Positions 46,386 to 54,868 of a stretch of 64,000 bases of DNA are shown piece after piece. A program made the position numbers and the translations under genes. Source of the stretch: Candidatus Amarobacillus elongatus (lineage in GTDB: Bacteria; Chloroflexota; Dehalococcoidia; Tepidiformales; Tepidiformaceae). The stretch lies in NCBI GenBank assembly GCA_016703545.1, contig JADJBX010000003.1, positions 310,001 through 374,000 of the forward strand, given 5' to 3'. A model generated the notes under the pieces. That model was not told the origin of the DNA and searched no databases. It worked only from the letters and a program-made list of their open reading frames with translations. Each line of letters opens with the position of its first letter. The first letter of the stretch is position 1.

Positions 46386-47156
46386 TCAGGCGGCAACCTG
46401 CCGCACGACCGACTCGCCGCGCTGGGCGCGGCGTTCGAGCATGTAGCCGAAGCCGCGGACGTTGATGATGTAGCTCGGCTCCGCCGGGTCTAGCTCGACC
46501 TTGCGGCGGATACGGCGGATGTAGACCTTCACGATCTCCTGCGCTTCACGCTCGGAATAGGTGTAGTCCTGCACCGCCCGGAGGATCTCGACGGGGCTGA
46601 CAACCTTGCCCGCATTGCGGGCGAGGTACGCCAGGATCTTGAATTCGGTGGGCGTGAGCGGGATCGTCTCATGGTCCCGCACCGCCTGGCAGCGGTCGAA
46701 ATCGAGCATCAGGTCGCGGACGTTGATGATGCTCGGTTCGTCTTCGGACTCCACCGGTGCGGCCTGCACGCGGCGCCGCCCGAGTGCCACGAGCTGCGCG
46801 GTGAGGACATCGGCGCCGTCGGTATCGCGAAGGCAGACGTCCGCGCCCGCTTCGAGCGCGGAGCTGAGGCCCTGCGGGTTCGGCCCGGGTGCGATCACGA
46901 GCAAGGTCGCGCTGCTGGCCCGGGACACCGCGCGCACCAGTGCGACATCGGTTTCCACGCGCGGGTCAATCGCCAGTACCACCAGGTCCGGCCCGAATTG
47001 CGTCAGGAGCCGCTCGGTTTCGCGGTCGTGGGGCCGCTCGGTCGTGGTGTAGCCCTGGCGCGCGAGCGCGGGCAACACGTCCGAGGAGCGGTACTCCCGT
47101 GTATGCGTGACGAACGCCACCGCGTTCCTGAAGCTCTCTTCGTGTCGGTCAGGCAT
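46386..47156 (-). CDS. Orphan OmpR/PhoB-type DNA-binding response regulator with a degenerate receiver
   Basis: A 256-residue regulator. The C-terminal winged helix is complete: IPLTPTEFKILAYLARNAGK, REAQEIVKVYIRRIRRKVEL, and PSYIINVRGFGYMLER. The N-terminal half resembles a receiver (LLTQFGPDLVVLAIDPRVET), but the acidic pocket at the start reads VAFVTHTREYRSSDV and the usual Lys near the end is not obvious, so phosphorylation may be lost. No histidine kinase gene is adjacent. Its leader carries a G-rich tandem repeat (47194-47223). Confidence 0.85.
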   Translation of the reverse strand: MPDRHEESFRNAVAFVTHTREYRSSDVLPALARQGYTTTERPHDRETERLLTQFGPDLVVLAIDPRVETDVALVRAVSRASSATLLVIAPGPNPQGLSSALEAGADVCLRDTDGADVLTAQLVALGRRRVQAAPVESEDEPSIINVRDLMLDFDRCQAVRDHETIPLTPTEFKILAYLARNAGKVVSPVEILRAVQDYTYSEREAQEIVKVYIRRIRRKVELDPAEPSYIINVRGFGYMLERRAQRGESVVRQVAA

Positions 47157-47193
47157 CGTTTCCGTCCCTCATCTCCGTACTCGCGGCCGAGCT

Positions 47194-47223
47194 GGCCGCC
47201 CACCTCCCGGCCACCCACCTCCA
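47194..47223. repeat. Two-copy 15-bp tandem repeat in the regulator leader
   Basis: GGCCGCCCACCTCCC followed by GGCCACCCACCTCCA (13 of 15 identical). On the minus strand, in the leader of the regulator mRNA, it reads as repeated GGAGGTGGG tracts: two Shine-Dalgarno-like sites and eight G-runs. Confidence 0.6.
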
Positions 47224-47372
47224 ACCTTCGGATCGATCGGATGTGGGCGAGTCCTCTCCCCTATCTTCGGCAGCGATCGCGTTGCTCTTAGGGGGCAACG
47301 GTTGAGGGGAAGGCGTGCATTTGTGGCCGGGAACACCCCGACACCACCCGCATGGCCACCCGGGGAAACAGC

Positions 47373-47402
47373 AACGCGCCCCGGCGTTCGCCGGGGCGCG
47401 TT
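47373..47402 (-). terminator. Terminator after the FliA/WhiG-type sigma factor gene
   Basis: A perfect 14-bp stem, AACGCGCCCCGGCG-TT-CGCCGGGGCGCGTT, about 22 bases past the sigma factor stop codon. Confidence 0.8.
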
Positions 47403-47424
47403 GAGGAGGGTGCGGGGTTCGCGG

Positions 47425-48213
47425 TCAGGCGGCGTTCGGCAGCATCGAACGCCGCAGCCGTTTGACCGCCTGGGCGTGCAATTGGCTCACGCGTGTTTCG
47501 GAGACGTCGAGCACGGCCGCGATGTCCTTCATCGTCAAGTGCTCAACATAATACAGTGATACGACCAGCCGCTCGCGCTCCGGCAGCCCCTGGACGGCCC
47601 GTGCCAGGTCCTCGTAGAGCTCGCGCTCCTCGAAGCTGCGGGTGAAGTCGAGCCCTTCCTCGGTCGTTGGCATCTCCGCCGCCGGGAAGGAGTCGCCGTC
47701 CTCGTCGCGGTCGAGCATGCGGTCGAGCGACACGGTGACCCAGCGCGCGTTGGACGAGGCATCGCGGAACTGGTCGATGGTCATGCCGAGGTGCGCCGCC
47801 GCTTCGCCATCGTTCGGCGAGCGTCCCAGGATGACCTCAAGCTCGCTCTCGGCACGCTGCACTTCGCGCGCCTTCTGACGCATCGTGCGGCTCAGCCGGT
47901 CCATGCGCCGGAAGGCATCGATCATCGAGCCACGGATGCGGCGGACGGCGTAGGCATGGAAGTTCGTCCCCTTCTCGGGGTCGTACCGGCGGACCGCTTC
48001 GATCAGGCCGCAGGTGCCGTAGCCCACCGCGTCCTCGAATTCGAGCAGCCCGGGGATTTCGAGCGGGAGGGTCCGTGCGATGCGCCGCACCAGCGGCGTG
48101 TACTGAAGGACGAGGTCCTGCTGCTCCTCGAGGGTCAGCCGCGAACCCGCCCTGGTAAGGTCGGCGATCGGTGCGCCGTCGTCAGGTTCCGGGTTTTCCT
48201 GCCAGGTGTTCAT
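47425..48213 (-). CDS. FliA/WhiG family RNA polymerase sigma factor
   Basis: A 262-residue group 3 sigma factor. Region 2 is clear: LEFEDAVGYGTCGLIEAVRR, YDPEKGTNFHAYAVRRIRGS, MIDAFRRMDRLSRT. Region 3 has VILGRSPNDGEAAAHLGMTI. Region 4 is LPERERLVVSLYYVEHLTMK then DIAAVLDVSETRVSQLHAQA. Its length fits the FliA/WhiG/SigB group, which control motility or developmental genes; no flagellar gene is in the window. The start is ATG 48213 (MNTWQENPEPDDGAP). It is divergent from the ctpA-type gene across a 331-base gap. Confidence 0.9.
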   Translation of the reverse strand: MNTWQENPEPDDGAPIADLTRAGSRLTLEEQQDLVLQYTPLVRRIARTLPLEIPGLLEFEDAVGYGTCGLIEAVRRYDPEKGTNFHAYAVRRIRGSMIDAFRRMDRLSRTMRQKAREVQRAESELEVILGRSPNDGEAAAHLGMTIDQFRDASSNARWVTVSLDRMLDRDEDGDSFPAAEMPTTEEGLDFTRSFEERELYEDLARAVQGLPERERLVVSLYYVEHLTMKDIAAVLDVSETRVSQLHAQAVKRLRRSMLPNAA

Positions 48214-48544
48214 TCCCCCACCCCCGATGCATCCGCCCCGGCATCCCACCATCGGAGTTGTCGTGCATCTGCGGGAATTGTTTAGGTACCGCCGGTGACA
48301 GGACAACGGTTCCCAACGTGGAGTCTCGGTGGACGGAAGCGGCCCGGGAGGCCAGTCAGGGCGGCTTGCCGGCGTTCTTATCATCATAACTGATATAGTG
48401 CGAAGTTCGTTCATTAGGAATTGGGCCCCCCGGCGAGCCGCAGTAAACAGCGCGTAAGCGCTCAAATTGTCGGGCCAACAGCTGGGCCGGTAGACTCAAG
48501 GTCCGTCCTTTACATCTGTCGTCCCGAAAGGCGGTTGTCGCCGC
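48214..48544. other. Divergent intergenic region, sigma factor / ctpA-type gene
   Basis: A 331-base gap without a coding frame I believe. It includes an AT-rich island at 48375-48399 (unusual here), with TATGAT-like text on the minus strand and TATAGT on the plus strand, and the ctpA promoter at 48467-48496. Confidence 0.4.
48467..48496 (+). promoter_or_regulatory. Candidate promoter of the ctpA-type gene
   Basis: TTGTCG, 18-base spacer, TAGACT, about 48 bases before the ATG at 48545. Confidence 0.4.
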
Positions 48545-49866
48545 ATGGATATTCCACAGAGCACGGCGCGCCCGGGTGGCGCGGAACGAGTCGCACGCGG
48601 CGCCGTCCTCGTTTTCCTCCTCCTCGCCAGCGTCACCCTCGCCTTCGGCCTCGGATACGGCGTGAGCGCCCTCCGCAAGGCCGATGGCGGCGCCTCGTCT
48701 GGCAGCACCACCCGCGCCAGTTCGGGCACCACGGATGACGCCGTCGGCGCCGTGAGCATCAACGAGATCTACGAGTTCCTGAAAGAGAACTACGTCGACA
48801 AGCGGAACCTGGACCCGAATCTCCTCAAGGACGCGGCCATCGGCGGCATGATCACCGCCCTCAACGACCGCGAGACGCACTACCTCACGCCCGACGATAT
48901 CAAGAGCGGCGCCCTCGACATGGGTTCGAGCTACCAGGGCATCGGCGCGACCGTCTCGGATTCGAGCGGCCAGGTCACCATTGTCGCGCCGTTCCGCGAT
49001 TCCCCGGCCGAAAAGGCGGGTATCCGCTCGGGCGACATCATCCTCGAAGTCGATGGCAAGCCGACCGATGGGTGGACCGACTCGCAGGCGGTCGAGGTCA
49101 TTCGTGGGCCGAAGGGCACGACGGTCGCCCTCACCGTGAAGCACACCGACGGAACGACCCAGACGCTCCAGGTGGTGCGCGGCGAGATCCCGATCGAGAG
49201 CGTCTTCACCGAACCCAACCTCGAGATCATCCCGGGGAGAGCGGCAAGACATTGGTGGACCGGACGGGCAAGGCGGCCACCGACATCGCCTATGTCAACA
49301 TCTCCCAGTTCCACGAGCAGACGCTTTCCGAGCTGCGGGCGAAGATGAAGGACGTCGAGTCGAAGGGGTACAAGGGGCTCATCGTGGACGTCCGGGCGAA
49401 CCCCGGCGGCCTGCTCACCGCCACGCGCGACGTCGCGGACGAGTTCCTGGCGAAGGGCATCATCATTTCGCAGGTCGATTCCGAAGGGAAGCAATCGAGC
49501 GATTCGGCGCGCGCCGGGGGCATCCTCACGAAGATCCCGATCGTGGTCCTCCAGGACGCGGGCAGCGCCTCGGGCGCGGAAGTGCTCGCCGCCGCCCTCC
49601 GCGATAACGGCCGCGCGAAGATCGTGGGCACCACGAGCTTCGGCAAGGGCACGGTCAACCGGCTCTTCCAGCTCAAGGACTGCGGACAGTCCAACTGTGG
49701 CGCCATCTACATGTCCATCGCACGCTGGCTCACCCCCAAGGGCGAGCAGATCGAGGGCGTGGGCATCAGCCCGGACGTCGAAGTGAAGATGACCGCCGAG
49801 CAGTACATCGACCAGGGCGACATCCAGCTGTTCAAGGCGATCGACATCCTGCGCGGCAATCCCTGA
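48545..49866 (+). CDS. S41 family C-terminal processing peptidase (CtpA-like), one frameshift
   Basis: A membrane-anchored carboxyl-terminal protease of about 440 residues. After a short cytoplasmic tail comes one membrane helix (GAVLVFLLLASVTLAFGLGY). Then follow the S41 N-terminal domain (YEFLKENYVDKRNLDPNLLK) and a PDZ domain (GIGATVSDSSGQVTIVAPFR; GIRSGDIILEVDGKPTDGW). One missing G in the GGGG at 49234-49237 interrupts IIPG; it continues ESGKTLVDRTGKAATDIAYV. The peptidase core has VDVRANPGGLL, the catalytic Ser in LQDAGSASGAEVLAAALRDN and the Lys in GTTSFGKGTVNRLFQL. It degrades or matures extracytoplasmic proteins. Confidence 0.92.
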
Positions 49867-49892
49867 CGGCTGCTACACTCGAAGGATCGCGG

Positions 49893-49920
49893 CGGCCCCG
49901 GCTTCCTCGCCGGGGCCGTT
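49893..49920 (+). terminator. Terminator after the ctpA-type gene
   Basis: CGGCCCCGGC-TTCCTC-GCCGGGGCCG, a perfect 10-bp stem followed by TT. Confidence 0.7.
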
Positions 49921-49954
49921 CTCGTGTACGGCCACCCAAGGATCCCGCGGCTCC

Positions 49955-50407
49955 ATGAGCGATTCGACCATTGCCCAGAACCGGCGTGCCCGGCACGACT
50001 ACGAGATCCTCGCCCGCTTCGAATGCGGGATCGTCCTCACGGGCTCCGAGATCAAGGCCGTGCGCGAGCACAAGGTGCAGCTCCAGGGTTCGTACGCGCG
50101 CGTCAAGAACGGCGAAGTGTGGCTGCAGGAAGCTCACATCGCCCCCTATTCGAACGCCGGGTACGCCGGCCACGACCCAAAACGCGACCGCAAGCTGCTG
50201 CTCCATCGCAAGGAGATCGCGCGGATCGAGGAGATGGTGGGCGCGCAGGGACTCACGCTGGTGCCGCTCGCGATGTACTTCAAGCGCGGCAAGGCGAAGG
50301 TCGAGCTTGGTGTGGCGCGCGGCCTCAAGCATTATGACAAGCGTGAGCGCATCGCCGAGCGCGAAGTCCAGCGCGACATGGCACGCGCGGTGCGGCGAAA
50401 CGCGTGA
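49955..50407 (+). CDS. smpB: SsrA-binding protein
   Basis: SmpB binds tmRNA and delivers it to stalled ribosomes for trans-translation. The 150-residue protein shows IAQNRRARHDYEILARFECG, IVLTGSEIKAVREHKVQLQG, EVWLQEAHIAPYSNAGYAGH and the basic C-terminal tail with GLKHYDKRERIAEREVQRDM. All are family hallmarks. The tmRNA gene itself is not in this window. The gene stands alone between the ctpA terminator and the carboxyltransferase gene. Confidence 0.96.
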   Translation: MSDSTIAQNRRARHDYEILARFECGIVLTGSEIKAVREHKVQLQGSYARVKNGEVWLQEAHIAPYSNAGYAGHDPKRDRKLLLHRKEIARIEEMVGAQGLTLVPLAMYFKRGKAKVELGVARGLKHYDKRERIAEREVQRDMARAVRRNA

Positions 50408-50513
50408 ACCCATAGCCCGGAACGCGGTGCGCGCTAGCGGGGTTGGTGCTAGCGTGACCTGAGGCTGGCCGCTGCGGCGCGCCGCCGACTAACCTCTGGA
50501 TCTGGGTATCACC

Positions 50514-52007
50514 ATGGCGAAAGTCGGCATCATGGAGACGGCCATCCGCGATGGCCATCAGTCGTTGCTTGCCACCCGCATGCGCACCGAGGACATGATC
50601 CCCGTCCTCGAGCAGATGGACGAAATTGGTTACCACAGCATCGAATGCTGGGGCGGCGCCACCTTCGATACCTGCCTGCGCTTCCTCCGCGAAGACCCGT
50701 GGGAGCGCCTTCGCCAGATCAAGTCGCGGCTTAAGAAGACCCCGACGCAGATGCTCCTCCGCGGCCAGAACGCCGTCGGCTACCGTCACTATGCCGACGA
50801 TGTCCTCTTCGCCTTCTGCGACCGCGCCGTCCAGAACGGCATGGACGTCTTCCGTGTGTTCGACGCCCTGAACGACGTGCGTAACCTCGAAGCGCCGTTC
50901 GCCGCGGTGAAGAAGGCCGGCGGCCACATCCAGGGCGCGCTCTGCTACACCACCAGCCCCGTGCACAACGTCGAGACGTTCGCGAAGCTCGCCGACGACA
51001 TGGTCGCGATGGGTGCCGACTCGCTCTGTATCAAGGACATGGCCGGCATCCTCAGCCCCGGCATGGCGCGTGCCCTCGTCACGCGCATCAAGCACGACCA
51101 CCCGGACAAGCTGCTCCAGATGCACTGCCACGACACCTCGGGCTACTCCGAGATGGCGTACCTGGAAGGGGTGAAGGCGGGCGCGAACGTCATCGATACC
51201 GCCATCAGCGCGCTCGCCGGCGGCACGTCGCAGCCCGCCACGGAAACGCTCGTCGCTGCCCTTTCCGAATTCCCGGAGCACGCGACCGGCCTCGACCTCC
51301 ACAAGCTCGGCGACCTCGCGGTCTACTTCAAGGAAGTGCGCCGCAAGTACTGGAAGTTCGAAAGCGGCCTTCTTGGTGTGGACGCGGGAGTGCTTCAACA
51401 CCAGGTCCCGGGCGGCATGATCTCGAACCTCGTGGGTCAGCTCCGCGACCAGGGCGCCGAGGCGAAGCTGCCGCTCGTGCTCGAAGAGAACGCCCGCGTG
51501 CGTGAGGACCTCGGCTTCCCGCCGCTCGTCACGCCCAGCTCGCAGATCGTCGGTACGCAGGCCGTGTTGAACGTCCTCACGGGCAAGCGGTATGCGAGCG
51601 TGACCAAGGAGACCCGGAACCTCGCGAAGGGCATGTACGGGCGCACCGGCACGCCGATTGCCGCCGAGGTGCTGCAGACCATCCTCGGTGAGGAGCAGCC
51701 CATCACCCACCGCCCGGCCGATGACCTCGCGCCGGAGATGGAAGCAGCCACGGCCGAGATCGGGGAGCTCGCGAAGGACATCGACGATGTGCTGAGCTAC
51801 CTGATGTTCCCGGGCCCGGGCAAGGAGTTCCTCCAGTGGCGCGAAGGTGGCCTTGGCCCCGAGCGCGAGCTCGTCGCCGCCGTCGTGGGGGCGCTGGTCA
51901 TCGGCGAAAAGAAGGCACAGGCGCCGGAACCCGTCGTCGTGGCAGCCGCCGGGGAGCCGGCCGGAAGCAGCTGGCGAAGCTACGGGCGCCTCCGGCAGAT
52001 GCGCTAA
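50514..52007 (+). CDS. Biotin-dependent carboxyltransferase subunit (pyruvate carboxylase subunit B / oxaloacetate decarboxylase alpha type)
   Basis: A 497-residue HMGL-like TIM-barrel carboxyltransferase. The metal and substrate motifs are IRDGHQSLLATRMRTEDMIP, LRGQNAVGYRHYADDV, FRVFDALNDVRNLEAPFAAV, the carbamylated-Lys type segment SLCIKDMAGILSPGMARALV, and MHCHDTSGYSEMAYLEG. The C-terminal PYC_OADA part has VLQHQVPGGMISNLVGQLRD. It moves CO2 between biotin and pyruvate/oxaloacetate (or methylmalonyl-CoA, 5S-type). It is followed by its biotin carrier gene; the biotin carboxylase subunit is not nearby. It sits close to pckA, suggesting anaplerotic work. Confidence 0.92.
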   Translation: MAKVGIMETAIRDGHQSLLATRMRTEDMIPVLEQMDEIGYHSIECWGGATFDTCLRFLREDPWERLRQIKSRLKKTPTQMLLRGQNAVGYRHYADDVLFAFCDRAVQNGMDVFRVFDALNDVRNLEAPFAAVKKAGGHIQGALCYTTSPVHNVETFAKLADDMVAMGADSLCIKDMAGILSPGMARALVTRIKHDHPDKLLQMHCHDTSGYSEMAYLEGVKAGANVIDTAISALAGGTSQPATETLVAALSEFPEHATGLDLHKLGDLAVYFKEVRRKYWKFESGLLGVDAGVLQHQVPGGMISNLVGQLRDQGAEAKLPLVLEENARVREDLGFPPLVTPSSQIVGTQAVLNVLTGKRYASVTKETRNLAKGMYGRTGTPIAAEVLQTILGEEQPITHRPADDLAPEMEAATAEIGELAKDIDDVLSYLMFPGPGKEFLQWREGGLGPERELVAAVVGALVIGEKKAQAPEPVVVAAAGEPAGSSWRSYGRLRQMR

Positions 52008-52042
52008 CGCCCGCACCGCGGGTATTCAGGGGAGAGACAGCG

Positions 52043-52564
52043 ATGGCGAAGGTCACAATCGGCGGCCGCAGTTATGACGTGGAAGTGCGCGGCGAGTCCG
52101 TGATCGTGGACGGGCAGGAGTTCCCGGTCACGGTCCGCAACGACGGCGCCCACCTCACGGTGAACGCGGGTGGCGTGGGTTACCGCGTGCAGCTTCCGCC
52201 CGCCGATGGCCGGGCCAGCGGCATGGGCGTCCAGGTGGACTACCGCCCCTTCACCGTCGAGTACGACGGCCGGCTGGGCGGTGGCGCCGCACCCGCACGC
52301 CAGGCCCGCGCGATTTCCCCATCCGCCGCTTCCGCCCCGGCCGCTGCCGTGAAGGGCGCGGTCGTCGCCCCCATCGCCGGGAAGGTCCTGCGCGTCATCG
52401 CGAAGGTCGGCGACACGGTCGCGCGGGGCGACGTTCTCCTGATCCTTGAGGCAATGAAGATGGAGAACGAGGTCAAGGCGAGCGCCGACGGCACCGTCAA
52501 GGAAGTCGTGGCCGTGGAGGGCGCGAAGGTGACCGAGGGGGAGACGCTGGTCGTCGTCGGCTAA
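52043..52564 (+). CDS. Biotin carboxyl carrier protein
   Basis: A 173-residue carrier. The C-terminal biotinyl domain has VVAPIAGKVLRVIAKVGDTV and the biotin-accepting Lys in LILEAMKMENEVKASADGTV. An Ala/Pro-rich hinge separates it from an N-terminal strand-rich domain (KVTIGGRSYDVEVRGESVIV). ATG 52043 has GGGGAGAG upstream and lies 35 bases past the carboxyltransferase stop, so the two form an operon. It carries CO2-biotin between the carboxylase and this carboxyltransferase. Confidence 0.93.
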   Translation: MAKVTIGGRSYDVEVRGESVIVDGQEFPVTVRNDGAHLTVNAGGVGYRVQLPPADGRASGMGVQVDYRPFTVEYDGRLGGGAAPARQARAISPSAASAPAAAVKGAVVAPIAGKVLRVIAKVGDTVARGDVLLILEAMKMENEVKASADGTVKEVVAVEGAKVTEGETLVVVG

Positions 52565-52572
52565 CGGCGCCC

Positions 52573-52618
52573 CTGATACGGGACTGCAACTGATCCCGTG
52601 GCAGAATCCACGTATCAG
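52573..52618 (+). other. Perfect three-way-junction RNA structure after the biotin carrier gene
   Basis: Eight bases past the stop codon, 46 bases fold without a mismatch. The outer stem is CTGATAC/GTATCAG, hairpin 1 is GGGA-ctgcaactga-TCCC, and hairpin 2 is GTGG-cagaat-CCAC, with no unpaired base at the junction. It may be a terminator, an RNA-processing signal or a protein site. Confidence 0.65.
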
Positions 52619-52623
52619 CATGC

Positions 52624-52663
52624 GCTATAGCTGGGCTCCCCGACTTCACTTTCAGGCTATAGC
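52624..52663. repeat. Two copies of palindrome GCTATAGC, 32 bases apart
   Basis: GCTATAGC, itself a perfect palindrome, occurs at 52624-52631 and 52656-52663. The centre-to-centre distance of 32 bases is close to three helical turns. The second copy lies between the -35 and -10 boxes of the pckA promoter, so these are candidate operators for one dimeric regulator. Confidence 0.55.
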
Positions 52664-52673
52664 CGTCTATCCT
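52645..52673 (+). promoter_or_regulatory. Promoter of pckA
   Basis: TTCACT, exactly 17 bases, TATCCT, 31 bases before the pckA ATG; the leader carries AAGAGGA as ribosome binding site. Confidence 0.5.
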
Positions 52674-52704
52674 TTTCGTGGGCTTTTCGCCTGCAAGAGG
52701 ACGT

Positions 52705-54291
52705 ATGGCTGTTTCCGAGGCTCCCCACAACCTGAGTGACATCGTCGTCGCCAACGCGAGCGTGGTGCATCGCAACCTTTCGAGCCCCGTGCTGTACGAG
52801 CACGCGGTCCGGCGGGGGGAGGGCAAGCTCCTCCAGGGTGGGACGTTCGCCGTGGCCAGCGGGGACCGCACGGGACGCAGCCCGGATGACAAGTTCGTGG
52901 TTCGCACCCCGGAGATCTCCGAGCACGTCTGGTGGGGCAAGCACAACCAGCCGATGTCCGTGGACACCTTCGAGCGCGTCCGCGGCCGCATCCTCAAGTA
53001 CTTCAAGGACCGCGAACTCTACCTGCAGGACTGCGTCGTCTCGCAGGACCCGGACCACCGCCGCACCGTCCGCGTGGTCAGCGAGCAGGCATACCACAGC
53101 CTCTTCGCGCGGACGATGTTCATCCCATCGAAGCCGCTTGCGGACGGCGAACAGCCGCAGCTGACCATCCTCCATGCGCCGTTCCTCCGCCTCGAGGGCG
53201 AAACCGACGGGATCCGCAGCGACGCCGTGGTCGCCCTGAACCTGACCGAAGGCGTCATCCTCATCGCGGGCACCGCCTACGCGGGCGAGATGAAGAAGTC
53301 CGTCTTCACCGCCATGAACTACTACCTGCCCCTCGACGGCATCCTTTCGCTGCACTCGGCCGCGAACGTGAACCCCAAGACGGGCCAGTCCGCGCTGTTC
53401 TTCGGCCTTTCCGGAACCGGCAAGACCACGCTCAGCACGGACCCGGAGCGCCTGCTCATCGGCGACGACGAGCACGCGTGGACCGAAAACGGCATCTTCA
53501 ACATCGAAGGCGGCTGCTACGCGAAGGTCATCCGCCTCTCCGCCGAGGCCGAACCGGACATCTTCGAAACGACCCACCTCTTCGGGACGATCCTCGAAAA
53601 CGTCGTGTTCGACGAGCACTCCCGCCATGTCGACCTCGATAACGACTCGCTGACCGAGAACACCCGCGGCAGCTACCCGCTGGGCTCGCTGGCGAACGTG
53701 TACCAGCAGGAGGTCGCGCCGCACCCGTCGCACGTGATCCTCCTGACGGCGGACGCGTTCGGGGTCCTGCCTCCGCTGGCGAAGCTCTCGACGCCGCAGG
53801 CGCTGTACCACTTCCTCAGCGGGTACACCTCGAAGCTGGCCGGCACCGAACTGGGCGTAACGCAGCCGAAGCCGAACTTCAGCCCCTGCTACGGCGCCCC
53901 CTTCATGGCGCTGAACCCGACTGTTTACGCCGACCTGCTGCAGCAGCGGCTCGACCAGACAGGCGCGCAGACCTGGCTGGTGAACACCGGCTGGATGGGC
54001 GGCCCGTACGGCGTGGGCAACCGCATCGCCATCCAGGAGACGCGCAAGATGGTGCGCGCCATCCTCAACAACGCGTTCGAAGGCGCTACCTTCCGTCACG
54101 ATGAGGTGTTCAACCTCGATGTGCCGGTTGCCTGCCCGGGCGTGGACCAGAAGCTTCTCGACCCGCGGGCGATGTGGGCGAACCCGGCGGACTACGACAC
54201 CGCCGCGACCGACCTCGCCGCCCAGTTCCGCGCGAACTTCGAGCAGTTCCGCAGCATGGTCGCTCCCGACGTGGCGGTCGCCGGTCCCTGA
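52705..54291 (+). CDS. pckA: Phosphoenolpyruvate carboxykinase (ATP)
   Basis: Converts oxaloacetate and ATP to PEP, ADP and CO2; 528 residues, normal for the ATP type. Motifs are RTGRSPDDKFVVRTPEISEH, IAGTAYAGEMKKSVFTAMNY (metal/substrate), the P-loop FFGLSGTGKTTLSTDPERLL, the metal-binding IGDDEHAWTENGIFNIEGGC, and LFGTILENVVF. The C-terminal adenine site includes NTGWMGGPYGVGNRIAIQET. The start is ATG 52705 (MAVSEAPHNLSDIVV); an ATG nine codons earlier lies very close to the predicted transcription start. With ppsA and the biotin carboxyltransferase it forms the PEP-pyruvate-oxaloacetate node. Confidence 0.97.
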   Translation: MAVSEAPHNLSDIVVANASVVHRNLSSPVLYEHAVRRGEGKLLQGGTFAVASGDRTGRSPDDKFVVRTPEISEHVWWGKHNQPMSVDTFERVRGRILKYFKDRELYLQDCVVSQDPDHRRTVRVVSEQAYHSLFARTMFIPSKPLADGEQPQLTILHAPFLRLEGETDGIRSDAVVALNLTEGVILIAGTAYAGEMKKSVFTAMNYYLPLDGILSLHSAANVNPKTGQSALFFGLSGTGKTTLSTDPERLLIGDDEHAWTENGIFNIEGGCYAKVIRLSAEAEPDIFETTHLFGTILENVVFDEHSRHVDLDNDSLTENTRGSYPLGSLANVYQQEVAPHPSHVILLTADAFGVLPPLAKLSTPQALYHFLSGYTSKLAGTELGVTQPKPNFSPCYGAPFMALNPTVYADLLQQRLDQTGAQTWLVNTGWMGGPYGVGNRIAIQETRKMVRAILNNAFEGATFRHDEVFNLDVPVACPGVDQKLLDPRAMWANPADYDTAATDLAAQFRANFEQFRSMVAPDVAVAGP

Positions 54292-54317
54292 GGCCGGCAG
54301 CCGACGCGACACGCACA

Positions 54318-54346
54318 GGGGGCTCGCGCGATATCGCGTGGGCCCC
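54318..54346 (+). terminator. Terminator after pckA
   Basis: A long stem with one bulged base, built around the palindrome GCGATATCGC and closed by GGGG/CCCC, followed by TT. Confidence 0.6.
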
Positions 54347-54445
54347 TTCGCATTTGCGGCCGTTGACGTTCGACCGAGCCTTACGGCAGGTTTACACTCT
54401 TCTCGCCACGCCGCTCGTGGCCAAGATGAACTCCAGGAGCCGGGT

Positions 54446-54868
54446 GTGGTTGCCAGGTATCTCCGCGACCAGCGTCACGTCGGCACAGTCGCCGAAATCG
54501 CCAAGCTCAAGTTCCCCTTCCCGAATGCCGAATTCCCGGACTTCGAGACCATCGTCAATGAGCCCAGGCCCTCCATGTCCGTCGGCGAGGAGGATGGCAA
54601 GCAGCTCTACCCGGACATCGTCGTCGTGCGGCGGCCCGGGACGTGGCTGCAGCTCATGGCCGAAGTCGAGACCGCCGACACCGTGAACGAAGAGAGCGCG
54701 CTGACCCAGTGGCTGCCGTACTCGAAGTGCGGCGACCTCCTGATTTATGTCCCGCAGGGCTGCGTCCCCGAGGCGAAGCGGCTTTGCAAGAAGTTCAACA
54801 TCCGGGTCAAGGGCATCCGCACCTGGCGCTTCCGGCCCGTCTGGGGCCTCGACGTCTCGGAAGCATGA
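54446..54868 (+). CDS. Hypothetical protein, nuclease-like context uncertain
   Basis: A 140-residue soluble protein: RYLRDQRHVGTVAEIAKLKF, DGKQLYPDIVVVRRPGTWLQ, MAEVETADTVNEESALTQWL, YVPQGCVPEAKRLCKKFNIR. The pattern PDIVVV...AEVET...W is reminiscent of PD-(D/E)xK-type folds (Asp, then Glu-x-Glu), but this is inference and not a family call. GTG 54446 has a well-spaced AGGAG (54435-54439). Its stop overlaps the HAD-like gene by four bases (ATGA), so the two are translationally coupled. Confidence 0.65.
   Translation: MVARYLRDQRHVGTVAEIAKLKFPFPNAEFPDFETIVNEPRPSMSVGEEDGKQLYPDIVVVRRPGTWLQLMAEVETADTVNEESALTQWLPYSKCGDLLIYVPQGCVPEAKRLCKKFNIRVKGIRTWRFRPVWGLDVSEA

Noticed and set aside
50325..52016. 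A 563-residue antisense frame over the carboxyltransferase
   Set aside because: It has no recognisable motif and mirrors the codons of a clear gene; similar long shadows lie over pckA and 25505-27340.
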